From the NCBI GenBank assembly GCA_014607495.2, contig CP053154.1, positions 10,974,001 through 11,038,000 on the forward strand: a DNA stretch of 64,000 nucleotides, in the 5' to 3' direction. This DNA is from Carposina sasakii. Its lineage: Eukaryota > Arthropoda > Insecta > Lepidoptera > Carposinidae. Below the pieces are notes generated by a model. That model searched no databases. It had not been told where the DNA came from and worked only from the letters and a program-made list of their open reading frames with translations. The stretch's first letter is position 1. Each line of letters opens with the position of its first letter. Positions 1 through 11,369 of this stretch are shown here, one piece after another. Position numbers and translations under genes: made by a program.

Positions 1-1041
1 GTGTACCGCAGGAAGGGAAACCAGGGCAGCAATTCGGCAAGCGATTATACTGACTAGCTCGATGTTAGTCAGTGGGGAAAGTATATGATGCTTTTATGGA
101 ATAAATTTTAGTACAAATATAATTTTGGATGGATTATCTGCATGAAAATTTAGCAGATTTTAGTTCTCGACCCGTTATAATAGTCATTTTAAGCTATTGG
201 TTTGCATTGTAAATAGAGCAAGACATTTTGATATTACCTCTACAAGTTATTATGAATAAAATTGGTTCCAATAATGATTTTTTTTTTATAGGTGATGGGC
301 TAGTTATCGTTAATCAATCTAAAATAGGTTTAATAACGTTGATTAGAAATGACCACTACCATGGGAATTATTTTTTTTATTGACACCATAAATTAATCCA
401 AGATTTTCACAGCTCGGTCCTACAAACAGAAAATAATTTGGTTTCAAGATTGAAGATTTTTTAAATGATGATTTGTTTTGAGTTTTGGACAAGAAGTAGA
501 AAAGAGAAATATCGTATAAATCGTAACGTAAGAGAGATAGAGAGAGAGCGAGAGGAATTATAGTCTACTCTCAATAAAAGAAGTTGAATAAGAGATGTCT
601 AAAATAAAAAAGTACATAAGGGTGTATGTAATCCTTACAACGTAATAAAGGAGTACTTTTTCGGAGATTTCCTCTAGATAGGGAAGGTGAGCGTCGATAT
701 ATCATGGGATTAGTCGTTTGCCGCCGCCCCGTGAGCGAACGGGATGAATGTTAAGTGGGAAGAATAGGGATGTGAATACCATATACTCGTATAAGTAAGT
801 ATTGATACTTACCTTTGTTTTCTGTGTACATGAATCTGTCAGTATTACTAGTACAGGAGAAATATTATCGTTTACTTATGAGTACATACATTGCTTTTAT
901 ATACCTACCTAATTGTGTTAGGTAAGTAAAAATTTCCAAAGTATGTTTCATGGTAGGTGGTATTTTATACTAAGAATGCTCAAAACCGAAAACAAACCGT
1001 TTAGTAACACGCATAATCAAAACACACACCACTCAAATGTA
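1..1041. other. No gene seen
   Basis: AT-rich unique sequence apart from the GA microsatellite. A GCCGCCGCCCCGTGAGCGA patch at 720-740 is the only GC-rich spot. Confidence 0.6.
533..556. repeat. GA-rich microsatellite
   Basis: GAGATAGAGAGAGAGCGAGA. Confidence 0.7.
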
Positions 1042-1134
1042 AAGAAAGTAGGAAAGACCTGGAACGCATTAAAATACGAAGCTCAAAACCGAGCGGGATG
1101 GCAGAGACCTGTGGAGGCCCTCTGCCCCATCTAG
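1042..1134 (+). mobile_element. LINE ORF C-terminal remnant (short)
   Basis: About 30 codons, VGKTWNALKYEAQNRAGW then VEALCPI and TAG, match the C-terminal consensus (G-K-x-W ... R-x-x-W ... ALC) of lepidopteran endonuclease-RT LINEs. Everything upstream is missing. Short, so moderate confidence. Confidence 0.45.
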
Positions 1135-1453
1135 GTGATACAGAAATTTATGTCGAGTGCAGATAATGATACCAACTCCGTTACATTTACGATAGTGATA
1201 AAAAAAGTTATCGATATCGATACAACTCCACACATCACTACTAACCGTGTAAGGAACTCCATAAGTTAACAGCTTGCCGTGGAGCCTGTCATATATCAAA
1301 GCCTACGGGTGACATATTCAGCGTCATGTACGACCCGCATCCTCGAGCTCGAGTGCCACGAGATCGAGTGTATTGGCTGGCCGAGTCAACGGGCTTGTTA
1401 AGACGTAATGGTGAATAATGGGGTCACATTTTAGGTTATAATGCGTATAGAAC

Positions 1454-1670
1454 ATGCGGCCTATGAATTTTTTATTTGGTATTTTTTATACATTACCGGT
1501 CGCTAGATTGTTGTATTTGTGCCCGAAAAACGACGGTAGGCTCACCACTTACCACGTGGGACTTAATGGGCTAACTGGTGAAAAGTGGGTGTGTAATTTG
1601 CATACCTCTGCCCAACCTCCTTGGGGAATAATGGGCGTGACCCTTATGTATGTTATGTACGTATTTTTTA
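1454..1670 (+). repeat. SINE-like repeat S3
   Basis: GGCCTATGAATTTTTTATTT, CGACGGTAGGCTCACCACTT, CACGTGGGACTTAATGGGCT, GGTGTGTAATTTGCATACCT, CTGCCCAACCTCCTTGGGGA. Ends in a GTATGT-rich tail. Confidence 0.55.
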
Positions 1671-1794
1671 TGGAATATAATTATAATGTTTATTTGAAAA
1701 TTACACATATACGGACTGCATAAACATGGAAACAAGAACATACAAATTTATCTGATTCAGCTACGAATATGCTAAAAGTGGCTGTAGTATCCCT

Positions 1795-1880
1795 TTGGTG
1801 ATCCTGCAGTGCTGGCTACCTCATCCTGCAGTGCTGGCTACCTCATGATGGGATCATAACCGTGTCTATATGCGTGTATT
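1795..1880 (+). repeat. SINE-like repeat S2, 3' part with a 22-bp tandem duplication
   Basis: ATCCTGCAGTGCTGGCTACC plus TC is present twice without a mismatch (1801-1822 and 1823-1844), then ATAACCGTGTCTATATGCGT. Confidence 0.7.
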
Positions 1881-1884
1881 TTGA

Positions 1885-3090
1885 ATGTGTTAAGTTAGAT
1901 TTTTTTTGAGAAAATGTTTTTTACAAAACTGGGGAATATTGTCGAAAAATACAGGTACCTAAACCCCCAATAGTAGACTAGAGAAACAAACCAAGCGTAT
2001 TTTAGCTCAAAATGAGATAGGAAACTCATATTGTTGCTCACTCTCCCCTCACATCACTACTAGTAGGAGCAAACATGTCGATGACGATCCTCTGTCGATG
2101 CAATCGAGAATTAATGCTTCTGTATCTTATCCTCAGCCCCCTAGAGGTTCTCAAAGCGACTATGTTTTTTTTTTAATCTTACACACCTTCAAATTATTTG
2201 ATAATAATATAGCCAAGTTTCAACAAAGAGACCAACAGATAAGTCCAGGAAAGCTGGCAAATCCCATTTAATCTACGTTTCGCAGCATTACTGCAAGACC
2301 TAGGACGTTTCTGTTCTAATCCTTTGTTGCCGCGTTCTTTGCTCAAATTTATAGCATCTTTACGGAATTGTACTGCACAGTTCCTGTTTGGTATTCTATT
2401 TACTTTCACGTATTAACAAAAACGTTAAAACTTATTTTGTTTCTATCTTTTTTGTATTTATGGTTGCATGCTAGGTGCTTAGTTCTGGCTTCTCGTTGCG
2501 ACTGTAGTGTCTTGTGTTCGTGACCATAAGTCGGCAGATCCGAGGGTCAGCGGAGGGTGTAGGGCCCGGTGGTGGGTGACCCCTCAATGGATACACTTTA
2601 CAAATTACTAATATTCCAAAAAAATACACCATATACGTTTTATTGAATGATATGAGCCATTAGATTAAACAAAGTGAAGCCTTCACCAAAAATCCAGTTC
2701 CTAAATCACTTGTATCTTTACAGAATACGGCAGCGAAGCGTGCTCCGTGAAATATGAAAGCAGATAAAGCATCAAGCTGTCCTGAATAGTTTCAAAGAAA
2801 TGGGCCCGGTTTAACATAATGCCAACCACTTAGTCATCGGTACGTTATCTAGGCAAATATATTGTTTGTTAGCTCCCCGGCTATCTGTCACAACGTTTGA
2901 AGCGCAGTTCGACTGTAGCTACCTTACTTCCGATTTCTATGACTGTTGTGCCCCCTTATTACGTACTGTATATCTTGCAAAAGCAATGCGATAGGAATAC
3001 AAATATTAAACAGTAAAATTATCGCTGATTATCGTATAAAGGTCGTACAATTTAGCAATTAATTATACATACAAAAATAATAAATTAGAG
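1885..3090. other. No gene seen apart from repeat R5
   Basis: AT-rich; short open frames of about 70 codons only. Confidence 0.6.
2454..2588 (+). repeat. Interspersed repeat R5, copy 1
   Basis: GTATTTATGGTTGCATGCTA through CTTCTCGTTGCGACTGTAG to GGTGGTGGGTGACCCCTCA. Same orientation and length as 22655-22789, 20 kb away. No ORF; probably the conserved end of a larger retroelement. Confidence 0.8.
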
Positions 3091-3094
3091 GCTA

Positions 3095-4238
3095 TAAAAT
3101 CAACAAGTATGCTAGGCATTGAGATAGTACGCATGTCATCTGGAAAACACACATCTAGCAGATTGTCTTCTTTTATACAGGGTGTAACAAAAAGGGTATG
3201 TTAAGCGAAAAGCTATGTAAATAGCCCACTATAGAGAACCCATCCACAAAATTTGAGATCCGAAATCACATGTTTATTTTTCCCGATAGTATGGAGAATT
3301 TTTAAATATCAGGAATTTTCATACAACCTTGAAAAATAAAAATGTGATTTCGAGTTTCAAATTTTGGAAATAGGTTCTCTATAGTGGGCTATTTATACAG
3401 CTATTCGCTTAACATACCCTTTCTGTTACACCCTGTATATGCCCTCGGTCGCTTGAAACGGGTTACGAATTTAAAAACAGCTCTTTTAGCATATTACGCC
3501 TATGCCCACTCACGCATGTCCTATGGCATCATACTTTGGGGAAACTGTAGCATTATCCAGGAATTATTTGTTCTCTAAAAGAAGTGTATTATAATATTAA
3601 TAGACAAAAAACAAACAGATTCATGCAAACCTCATTTTATAAAACTTAACATACTAACTTTATCTTGCCTGTACATATTTGAAGCCAGTAAATTTGTCAG
3701 AAAGAATACTTTACCTTTACTCACCCATAAAAACTATTAGACGCAACTATAGATATGAAAATACCTTTTTCCACATTAAAATTATACTCCAATGCCCCGT
3801 ATTCAATGTTCATAAAAATATATAACCATATACCAAATAAAATAAAAAATATTGAAAAATCAACTAGTTTTGAAACAACTAAGGCAATATTTGAACTCAA
3901 AAAGTTATTATACCATTGAAGAATTTTTTAACGATGATACTAATATTTAATTTATAATTGCATTGTTTGTTAATATTTAATTGAAAGTTACTTATAGATA
4001 ATACACATATAGTGCAATATTCCATAACAAACTAAATGTTAATAAATATAGATAATTATAAGGCTAATATAATAATTAGTTATTAATTGTATTGAATGAA
4101 TAGAATATGTATAGTAATAAATATTGCAATGCCCTTTCAGGGCGCTACATTGTATATGTTAAGACCTATGTATACCTACTATTCCGTAGCAAAGATACTT
4201 TGTACCCAATGTAGCACGCAATAAAGATTTTGAATTTT
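3095..4238 (+). mobile_element. CR1/Jockey-type LINE 3' end, split by a MITE
   Basis: C-terminal part of a LINE ORF2 plus 3' UTR. Before the MITE the frame reads LGIEIVRMSS and RLSSFI, and after it YALGRLKRVTN; removing 3178-3435 with one TA copy restores a continuous frame across the junction. Downstream motifs are LKTALLAYY, MSYGIILWGN, a stop near 3576, then KQTDSCKPHF and IFEASKFVRKN with further stops and shifts, ending near YTIEEFFNDD (about 3940). The 3' UTR holds a stem-loop (GCCCTTTCAGGGC, 4129-4141) and ends AATAAAGATTTTGAATTTTG. The 5' part is missing. Clade assignment is from motif recognition only. Confidence 0.75.
3178..3435. mobile_element. Palindromic MITE, family A copy 1 (TA target)
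   Basis: 258-bp near-complete palindrome. Left end CAGGGTGTAACAAAAAGGG, right end its reverse complement with few mismatches, TA on both sides. The arms meet near 3305, so the whole element can fold into one hairpin. Ends and TA target suit a non-autonomous Tc1/mariner-type element. Inserted into the LINE at 3095-4238. Confidence 0.85.
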
Positions 4239-4239
4239 G

Positions 4240-6394
4240 ACAATTTTCACTATCGGATGTCTACCGTTTCGCTATTGCAAGATACGTAATAAACCTACCA
4301 TTTACTTCTTAAATTGAAGTGCCGTATCTGTTTTATAATAATAGGAGTATAAGTTAAAAACTTTCGGGTAACTTTGATGGATGTGCTTTTAACTAACCTA
4401 CACATTCATAATGTATCTTTTGAAACATTTTAATGTGTGAATACATTGAAATTTGCCTCTATTACAATTGTGTTCCATACTAAAAGAAAATTAAATTAAA
4501 TTACTCAACCAAAATTTAGTTTCAAGAAAAAGCTTGAAAACTTTAGGTACACAAAAAAGCAACAACGCAAAATAAGTTGTTTTCCGAAATAGCCCGACTC
4601 ACCGGTCGAGTTAGGAACAACGAGCCGGTTATCTCCACCCGGCTAAGTTTGACAAAGCATTTATTGTAGAAAGAACTCGCGCGGTCGGTAACGACTTCCG
4701 AACTCGGGTACCACTGCACCTTGCAACTTACTTTTGGTCGTTTAGCTTATACGAGTATGTCTACTGAATTTTTCATTGCAGTTTATTTTGTGAATGTCTG
4801 TTTTTTATCCCATATCATGGTAAAAGAATTGAGCGTTAACAATATAAGACAATAAAACATGTAGTTTCATTTATAGGAAAATTATTAGTACATGTCTTGT
4901 AAATAGAGACCACCTTAAAATTATTAATGAAATGCTAAGACGTAATTTTTTTTTTTACTTCCAAACCATGGAGAAGGTTCCAAACTAACAAACTGCTATC
5001 CACCGGTTACCGTGGCCTCCAACGTGGGGCGTTAGAGTAACCGTGAAATATTTTTTGTCGTCATGTTAAACTACTAAAAATAATTTTAATGAATTTTTAT
5101 ATAGGTTCAACACATACCAACTGTAAGAGCTGAAGTACATTTTACAACACTAAATACTGTTAAAAATAATCATGTCTGATTATTTGCTGAACTTCATTCC
5201 GCGTAATTAGCTCGATAAATTAGTTTCGTATGTATTGATTTAATTGCCATGCGTTAGCTAAATTGGTGGTTAGTACATATGGTATACATTTATTTTTATA
5301 TTATTATTTTATTATAAATACTATGAAAAGGTAAGTAAAGTACTACAGTGACTTTTTGATATTCGTGTTCGGCATTAATACTCGTACTAATCGATTTCAA
5401 CTTTGTGTACCTAATGCTACTTGCCGTGCGTATTAAAATTAGTATCGAATTGAGTATCCAAAACACCATATCATCATTATCGATACTTATCATCTCACTT
5501 CTGAGCATAAGCCTCTGCCAAAGCTTGTTTTAAATCAGTATACAAATAAATCCTTTTCAAAAGTTATCTCTACCTTAGCTGTCACGTTCTCAAGAGACAT
5601 TTAAAGCTCTACAATCACAATGGCGAGAATACTCAACATTTGCAAACAAAAGGCAAACTTCAACGCTTAATTTAAAGTGTCATAAACGGAATTTCCATAA
5701 AATAATATAAGGTTTTGTTTGTCGGCTCATGGGTAACACCGGCATTGTCCTCGGTTCCGTCTGCCTCAAGTCTGCTTTTCGTCTTTTCATGGAAATTACG
5801 GCTTAAACCTCATTAAGGAACCTTTTACTGACAAGGACACCGTAGTGGTCACCAGTGCTGCAGTGGCGCAACTAAAAGTACCGATACTGTTTCATGAAAA
5901 AGATTGAATTTATGTGAAAGTTGAGTTGAGACACTTTTACTGCAAGTTATCGACTTTCACTGTGTTCGATATGGTGCGCTTGGTATTTGTAACTTGTATA
6001 AAAGCTAATGTACCTTCGAACGATTATTTCAATCTTTTAATAATTTTTTTTTTTACTTTACGTGCCTATATCAAGGTAGATAGATAGAGAAAACATCAAA
6101 TTTATTCTTCAGATAAGTTATGTGACTATTGGAAAAGTCGGCCTTTAGGTGTATTTATAACGTTTTTCCGACATCAAAATTTCTAACAATACTGATGTCA
6201 GCAATGGTATCTTTCGTTCTATATAAGACTTGGTGTTCTAATGAGAAACGAGACAGACCGTCCCGACGCCTTTCGCCACTTGAACATTATAGACTAGAAG
6301 ACAGCTGAATTTATGGTGACCATCGTAGGCAGTCTAATTTAATATTTAGTATAGATACAATGACAAGTGATGGTAATGGACGACGCTCTGGCAT
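4240..6394. other. No gene seen
   Basis: 2.1 kb of AT-rich, apparently single-copy DNA with T runs near 4948 and 6050. No repeat ends recognised. Confidence 0.6.
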
Positions 6395-6575
6395 ATTCCA
6401 TGAGATTCATTACCTTACCCTAGATTATTGCATCTATTTGTGACCGAGAAACCACAGTAGGTTCATCCCTTGACTTGATAGGTTATCTAGTGAAAGCGGA
6501 TGTGTAAATTACAAACTTCTGCTTAATCTCTTTGGAGATAATAGGATTTCCTAAATGTATGTACGTATATATGGG
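6395..6575 (+). repeat. SINE-like repeat S3, diverged
   Basis: GAGAAACCACAGTAGGTTCA, GAAAGCGGATGTGTAAATTA, CTTCTGCTTAATCTCTTTGG follow the 1454-1670 copy, ending ATGTATGTACG. Confidence 0.45.
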
Positions 6576-6579
6576 TGCA

Positions 6580-8140
6580 CAATTTTATTGGCTTTGGATA
6601 AGGAATAGGAATTAGCTGATTGAATGCAGGTAGGCCATCACTATTTTACCTAGGTAGCCCTTGATTCTTACCTACTTGATTAACACCAAGAAGATTTAAT
6701 AAAATTTCTGTTATCTCTTGGCCTATTATAGCCAACGATAATTGTTGAGTGTTTAAATATCTTTGCGAAGTCTATTTCTCATTTGTCTTGGACTTAAGTG
6801 CATAAACAAATGATTTTTCTTCGTTATGTATTATTAGATACATTGTTCTGAATGCCTAAAGCTCTCAATGTTATTAGACGTAAGATGTTATAAATCTTCT
6901 CTGAATTTCATTACGCGTTTGCAGATCGAGTTTTCCTTCTTTTGGTTTGGGTAATATTGTTTTGTGGGTATTCAGTAAAGCTTTCTAATGATTGTTTTTT
7001 TGTATATAAAATGTACGAGTATAGCTTTCTGGATAAATATATAATGATGACCGTATTTAATTTTAATCATTAAATTAAGTATAATAATTTTGTGCAACTG
7101 TAATTCATTAATTAGTTTATTATTCTACGTTTGTGAACACATATCTGCCTATCACGTGTGTCTCTTTCCCGATTAGTTTGCTGGAAAAAACTTATGTTAG
7201 TATGTACTTGTGCTTGAGATTAAAAGTAGGTATTTTTGTTTATTTTAGATTTATGTCTTTTCTTTTATTTAATTATTTAGTTTATTGGTCTGTTTATGTG
7301 CACACATACCTACCTCTTATGTTAATTTCTCTTTCACGGTTGGTTTGCTGGAAAAAATCTCTTTTAGAGATAAGCACGCCTTTGTACATTTTCTTTGTCA
7401 TAAACTTTATTTGTGTATTGTGTACAATAAAGCATACTAATAAATAATAATAATAATCTGAGTCAATTCCTTATGCACAGCACTTAATTACTTTTTTAAA
7501 GTAACATTCTACATTTTACTATAACTTTGTTCAATCACCTAAGATCAGAATCAAGTTAGCAAAATATTAACGTTGCATAGCTACACAAACTTGTTAGAAA
7601 TAATCTCAGACTAAGATCAAACAAAATTTAGTTCCATTAAAACTGCCACCAAACCCCGATCAAGAGTAATCTCAATACGTCATAAACTTTAAACCAACAT
7701 TAAACACAAATTGGTTAATGGAGCTCATTGGAATCCATCGAGCTAATCAATAAGCATAAACGTCGGAATCAAGATGGCAAGTAAAGTCAATGCTTAATAC
7801 CCGGGGGAAGTTCAAAGAGTTTCGCAATTTAGAGGTATTGGAGCAAAGATTAAGCTGTGAATAAGGGTCTTAAGGTAGTCTACGGTGCTTATGTAGGTGG
7901 TTTATGTACCCTTCGGTGTATGTTATTTTATAGCTGCATATTCAAATGTAAACAAAATGATGAATGTAAAGCAAAGAAGGACTGGTTAGAATCGGTTTGT
8001 TGTGTTTCGGAATATGATATTAATTTGGTTGTACTATTTGAAAATTAAAAAATATGTAGTTTTCATCTACAAATTCACGCTTTCACAATATTTAAGAATT
8101 ATTTCAATTGACTAACAAATCTCGATTTCAGTGCTTTTTG
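6580..8140. other. No gene seen apart from the SINE tails at 7147-7450
   Basis: AT-rich, apparently unique; 7500-7780 lacks recognisable repeats. Confidence 0.55.
7147..7450 (+). repeat. Two SINE-like 3' ends in tandem
   Basis: GTTTGCTGGAAAAAACTTAT (7176) and GTTTGCTGGAAAAAATCTCT (7342), each preceded by a related CACATA..CCTA..TCTCTTTC block. The second ends GTACAATAAAGCATACTAAT. This explains the hydrophobic 104-codon frame here, which I do not call as a gene. Confidence 0.5.
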
Positions 8141-8144
8141 TTCC

Positions 8145-8330
8145 TGTGCTGATGCGGGGCTTTACTGGAATACATCAGCTACATCTTCAGTGTAAGTGTT
8201 CATCGTAAGAGAGGCATAGCTATTCTCAGACGCTGAGTTTCCAACTTGCACTAACGTAGTTGTAGGGTTTCCTTCACGTTCCTACATTTCTGACTACCCT
8301 AATTTGGGAACATCGCCATGTATATGTATG
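8145..8330 (+). repeat. SINE-like repeat S2
   Basis: Family pattern: GTGCTGATGCGGGGCTTT, CATCAGCTGCATC, a GTAAGAG segment, CTCAGGCGATAAG..ACTTG, CCTGCAGTTCTGGCTA, CGGGAACACAGCCGTGT, TA-rich tail. This copy is diverged but complete. Confidence 0.6.
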
Positions 8331-8430
8331 TACATTATTACTTTATAATTCAATATCTGCCATAGTGGCGGTTAGCTCACTTTACCTATTACCCCTCGAT
8401 ATGTGCAATTTTAGTCAATTCAGAAACTCA

Positions 8431-8676
8431 AACCGCCTAAGATGGTACAGGCATATCAGAAAAAGACGTGAGGATCATGTTGTACAGATAGCACTAGATC
8501 TGCCTGAATATAAAAAAGGTAGAGGTCGCCCACAACTAACTTAGTGGTCTAAAATACAGAGAGACTTCAAGGAAGCCCATTTGCCTGAAAATATAATCCA
8601 GGATAGATCATCCTGGCGCAGAAATGTGAGGAGACCCGACCCCTTAAAATGGGAAAAGGGCAGGCAAAAAAGAAGA
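8431..8676 (+). mobile_element. LINE ORF C-terminal remnant
   Basis: Open frame with one TAG (8542-8544): RLRWYRHIRKRREDHVV, KGRGRPQLT, then WSKIQRDFKEAHL and SSWRRNVRRPDP. This is the basic C-terminal region that follows RT in insect endonuclease/RT LINEs. It is 5'-truncated; the 3' end is not clear. Confidence 0.65.
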
Positions 8677-8679
8677 TGT

Positions 8680-9785
8680 GCAATTTTAGGCAACATTTGT
8701 GTAATCTGTGACATTTATTAATTAAAGCAACAGTGACTTGTGTCTAGACGTCTTGTAGACGGCTCTTTAGTCTTTGAAGCAAGTGGGACAAGAGCAGTAC
8801 ACACAGTGTGGTCACAGCGAGAGGACTGAGTAAATAAGCCTGTTCGCTTTCCAATTAGTTCAGCACTGTTTGCACGGCAGGTATCATACCTCATGCTACT
8901 GGAAATTGTCGGTATAAAAAGTGTAGTAGAATGTTTTTGATGGCATAGAATGGAATGATAGAAGTGAAGGATATTATGGCTTTATGGCTGCTCACTCTTA
9001 AAAGGCCTACCCACGTCATACTATCTGGTCCATCTCTCCATTCGTACTATTGCAATTGCAATGCATGCGATCTGTGTAATTAATATCTAGGATCGTAACG
9101 GCGGATCGGATGTAGGCTAAAATTAAAAATTTGTATTAAGACATCGATAGATGATGGTAGATTTTTATCCTCCGAAGATGTTGACCACTGTGAACTAATG
9201 TGATTCATTATTCCAGATTCACGAACAAGGTCACAGAACTCTTTGGTCAGTTAATGGTTGGTAACGCTATCTGTGAAGTTACTATAAATTTGAATTCTAG
9301 TCACAAAATCCCTTATTTCTACAAAATAGAAATAATCTACTTTTTTCCATACTCATTGGCGCAGGTATTCATGCCATACATAGTACAGTGTCGTACTGCC
9401 TTTGAGCAACGTGAGTGTGTAACTTGCTTTCATAACTTTGATAATTAAACTGATTTCATTAGAGCAGAGAATTATTGGTCTAATGTTTACTTACTGCAGT
9501 GATGTTTGTCACATAAATTTATCCATATACCTGTCCAGCTACACCTTTCGGAAAGTTTCTGTTTGACGACCGATTTGTGTGCCTATAGTAAGTACTCGTA
9601 ATAACCATCCATGCCACAGGAGTAATAATGTTCTGTGCTTGCCAAAGTTTTATATGTGAGAGAAAAGAAAAAGAGAAGAAATATCACAACAGAATATAAA
9701 TTAAGTTTCCATTTAGCATTATTATTATTATATTTTAAGGCATAAAATCATAAATAATAGGATATCAAACTAACATAGTAAAAGT
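8680..9785. other. No secure gene; possible old S2 remnant
   Basis: Contains an 82-codon open frame at 9200-9448 preceded by TATTCCAG, no family recognised. CCAGCTACACCTTTCGGAAA at 9536-9556 resembles a worn S2 end. Confidence 0.4.
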
Positions 9786-9787
9786 AC

Positions 9788-9985
9788 CTGGTAATCTAGA
9801 TAGTTCAGAGCACTAGCGATCGTGCCGTGTCCGTAGCAGAACAACATCTGATCTATCGACAAGGCTCGGGCTGCCTTTTATAGTCAGGCAGGCAGTGGTG
9901 GGGAAAGGGACAACTACCTGCGCTCGCGCTGTGCACGTGCAGATTGTTTACAATAAGACATTTCGAATGACTAAGCCGCACGTGC
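9788..9985 (-). promoter_or_regulatory. TATA/initiator core promoter candidate with two CACGTG E-boxes
   Basis: On the minus strand: CACGTG at 9984-9979 and 9939-9934, then CTATAAAAGG (TATA T at 9882), then ATCAGATG with A at 9849, 33 bases from the TATA T, where an arthropod initiator is expected. The transcribed stretch 9849-9788 ends at a splice donor CAG|GTACTT. An ATG 2 bases into the putative transcript opens 20 codons to that donor (MLFCYGHGTIASALNYLDYQ), but so short a leader is unusual; exon 1 may be non-coding. The block is GC-richer than its flanks and not part of a repeat I recognise. The gene it would drive has not been found. Confidence 0.4.
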
Positions 9986-10113
9986 ACGACGTCAGGCGAT
10001 ATAAAAATCGTATATTTCATCACTGAAAATAATTATTACCTCAATCTCCCACATATATTTAAATAATTTAATAGGAATAAGTATTATAAAATTATTAATA
10101 ATGAAATGGAAAA

Positions 10114-10165
10114 AATTCTTCACCCGAGTGGGAATCGAACGCACGACCACTGCATACCGCTAGTA
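10114..10165 (-). repeat. tRNA-like SINE head fragment
   Basis: Minus strand reads GGTCGTGCGTTCGATTCCCA then CTCGGGTGAAGAATTTTTTC, like 37095-37145. No acceptor stem. Confidence 0.45.
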
Positions 10166-10169
10166 ACCA

Positions 10170-11160
10170 TAATAATAAGGAATAAGTATCCTAGAGCCAC
10201 CAAAATCTACACATCATACATTTCAGCTGTCAACGAAAACAGGATCTAACGAGTCAACAAATCGCAGCAATTATACCCACACGTGTTATTTTCAACTCTA
10301 AGTTATCAGAGCAGATGCCGCGACAAGCGATTAGCGAGGGGGTGCGAAGGTTGTTCAGGAGGTATATATCTTTAAGAAAGATTAACGATCGCAGGTAATG
10401 CGCTTGGGGTCGGGTCCAGCTATAATTAAACGTAACTAGGGTTACCAGGTTCGAGTTAAGAAACTGCAATAGATATAAAAATATGTAATACCATAATCAG
10501 TATTTTCAAATTATTCAGCTTTCTTCAAACACGAAACCATCTAGGTTTGTCACAAGGAGTCTATTTTTATCGCCTGAGTTACTTACGACATAAACGAAAG
10601 AAGCTGATGTATCCTAGTGAAGTCCTTCTCCGCATCAGCTCTGGGAGGAAAAAAACGTTGAAGTTCTCAATTCACGTCATTCATTCAGTCGTGATATTAC
10701 AATAAACGCTAGCAACAACATCCAAACACCGAAGCCTACAAAAAGGTCTAAAACCGGATATATCCGCTTTAGATGGTAACCCTAAACGGGCAGAAGAAGC
10801 CTCCCCAAAGATTTAGAGCGAGGGTTATGCTGAGTTATGATTTCACACTACTCGTGATTGGCACGCTGTAATGGCTTGCGTGAATCGACTTCGAGATGAA
10901 TAGTCGTATCTGGCTAAGGAATCGCATTTACGCAGTGGAAGTCACTAATGAATGGGATGCTAATGACAAGCTCTGTGATTGGCTTATGTTGATGCCAGAT
11001 TTGCATAAAAGCTATTAAGGATATTTATATAGTAAAAATGATATTACTTGTAGCACGCCCCTAATATAATTACCGATTAAATTAGTATGTAATAGAAGAG
11101 AATTAATATTTCTTAAACCAAGCGGCGCAAGTATGCAAACCTAAACGGCACAACATATTT
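10170..11160. other. No gene seen apart from a short S2 piece
   Basis: Mixed composition, no domain-bearing frame on either strand. Confidence 0.55.
10570..10641 (-). repeat. SINE-like repeat S2, 5' part
   Basis: Inverted: CGCCTGAGTTACTTACGAC, GAAGCTGATGTATCCTAGTG, CTCCGCATCAGCTC. Confidence 0.5.
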
Positions 11161-11163
11161 GAG

Positions 11164-11368
11164 CCGTTTGGGGTAGGAACCATGGGGTCCTGGTGCACAT
11201 GATCCCTTCAGATGCATTTCCATAAGATTATTTAAAGCATACCATGACCAGAGGACTGGTGTCTATTCAGGCCAATGTGTAAGCCTCGCCGCCTCGGAGC
11301 AACAAGGTCAGCCTTCTAGGCACGCTGCCATCGGTGGAGGATTTGCAGGCCATCTTTTATCTTTGGTT
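11164..11368 (+). pseudogene. Retroelement ORF remnant with a frameshift
   Basis: Two overlapping frames read like the end of a retroelement protein: DQRTGVYSGQCVSLA in one and NKVSLLGTLPSVEDLQAIFYL in two short pieces (NKVSLLGTLPSVEDL, QAIFYLW) in the next. I know this pattern from C-termini of lepidopteran repeat-encoded proteins, but cannot name the clade. The base composition is more GC-rich than the flanks, which supports old coding sequence. Confidence 0.4.
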
Positions 11369-11369
11369 A

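Noticed and set aside
7133..7447. 104-codon hydrophobic open frame
   Set aside because: It spans two SINE-like tails and AT-rich spacers; hydrophobicity follows from T-rich codons. No family.
9200..9448. 82-codon open frame as an odorant-receptor-like exon
   Set aside because: A CCAG precedes it and a GTGAGT lies within it, but the residues do not match any receptor motif I can verify.
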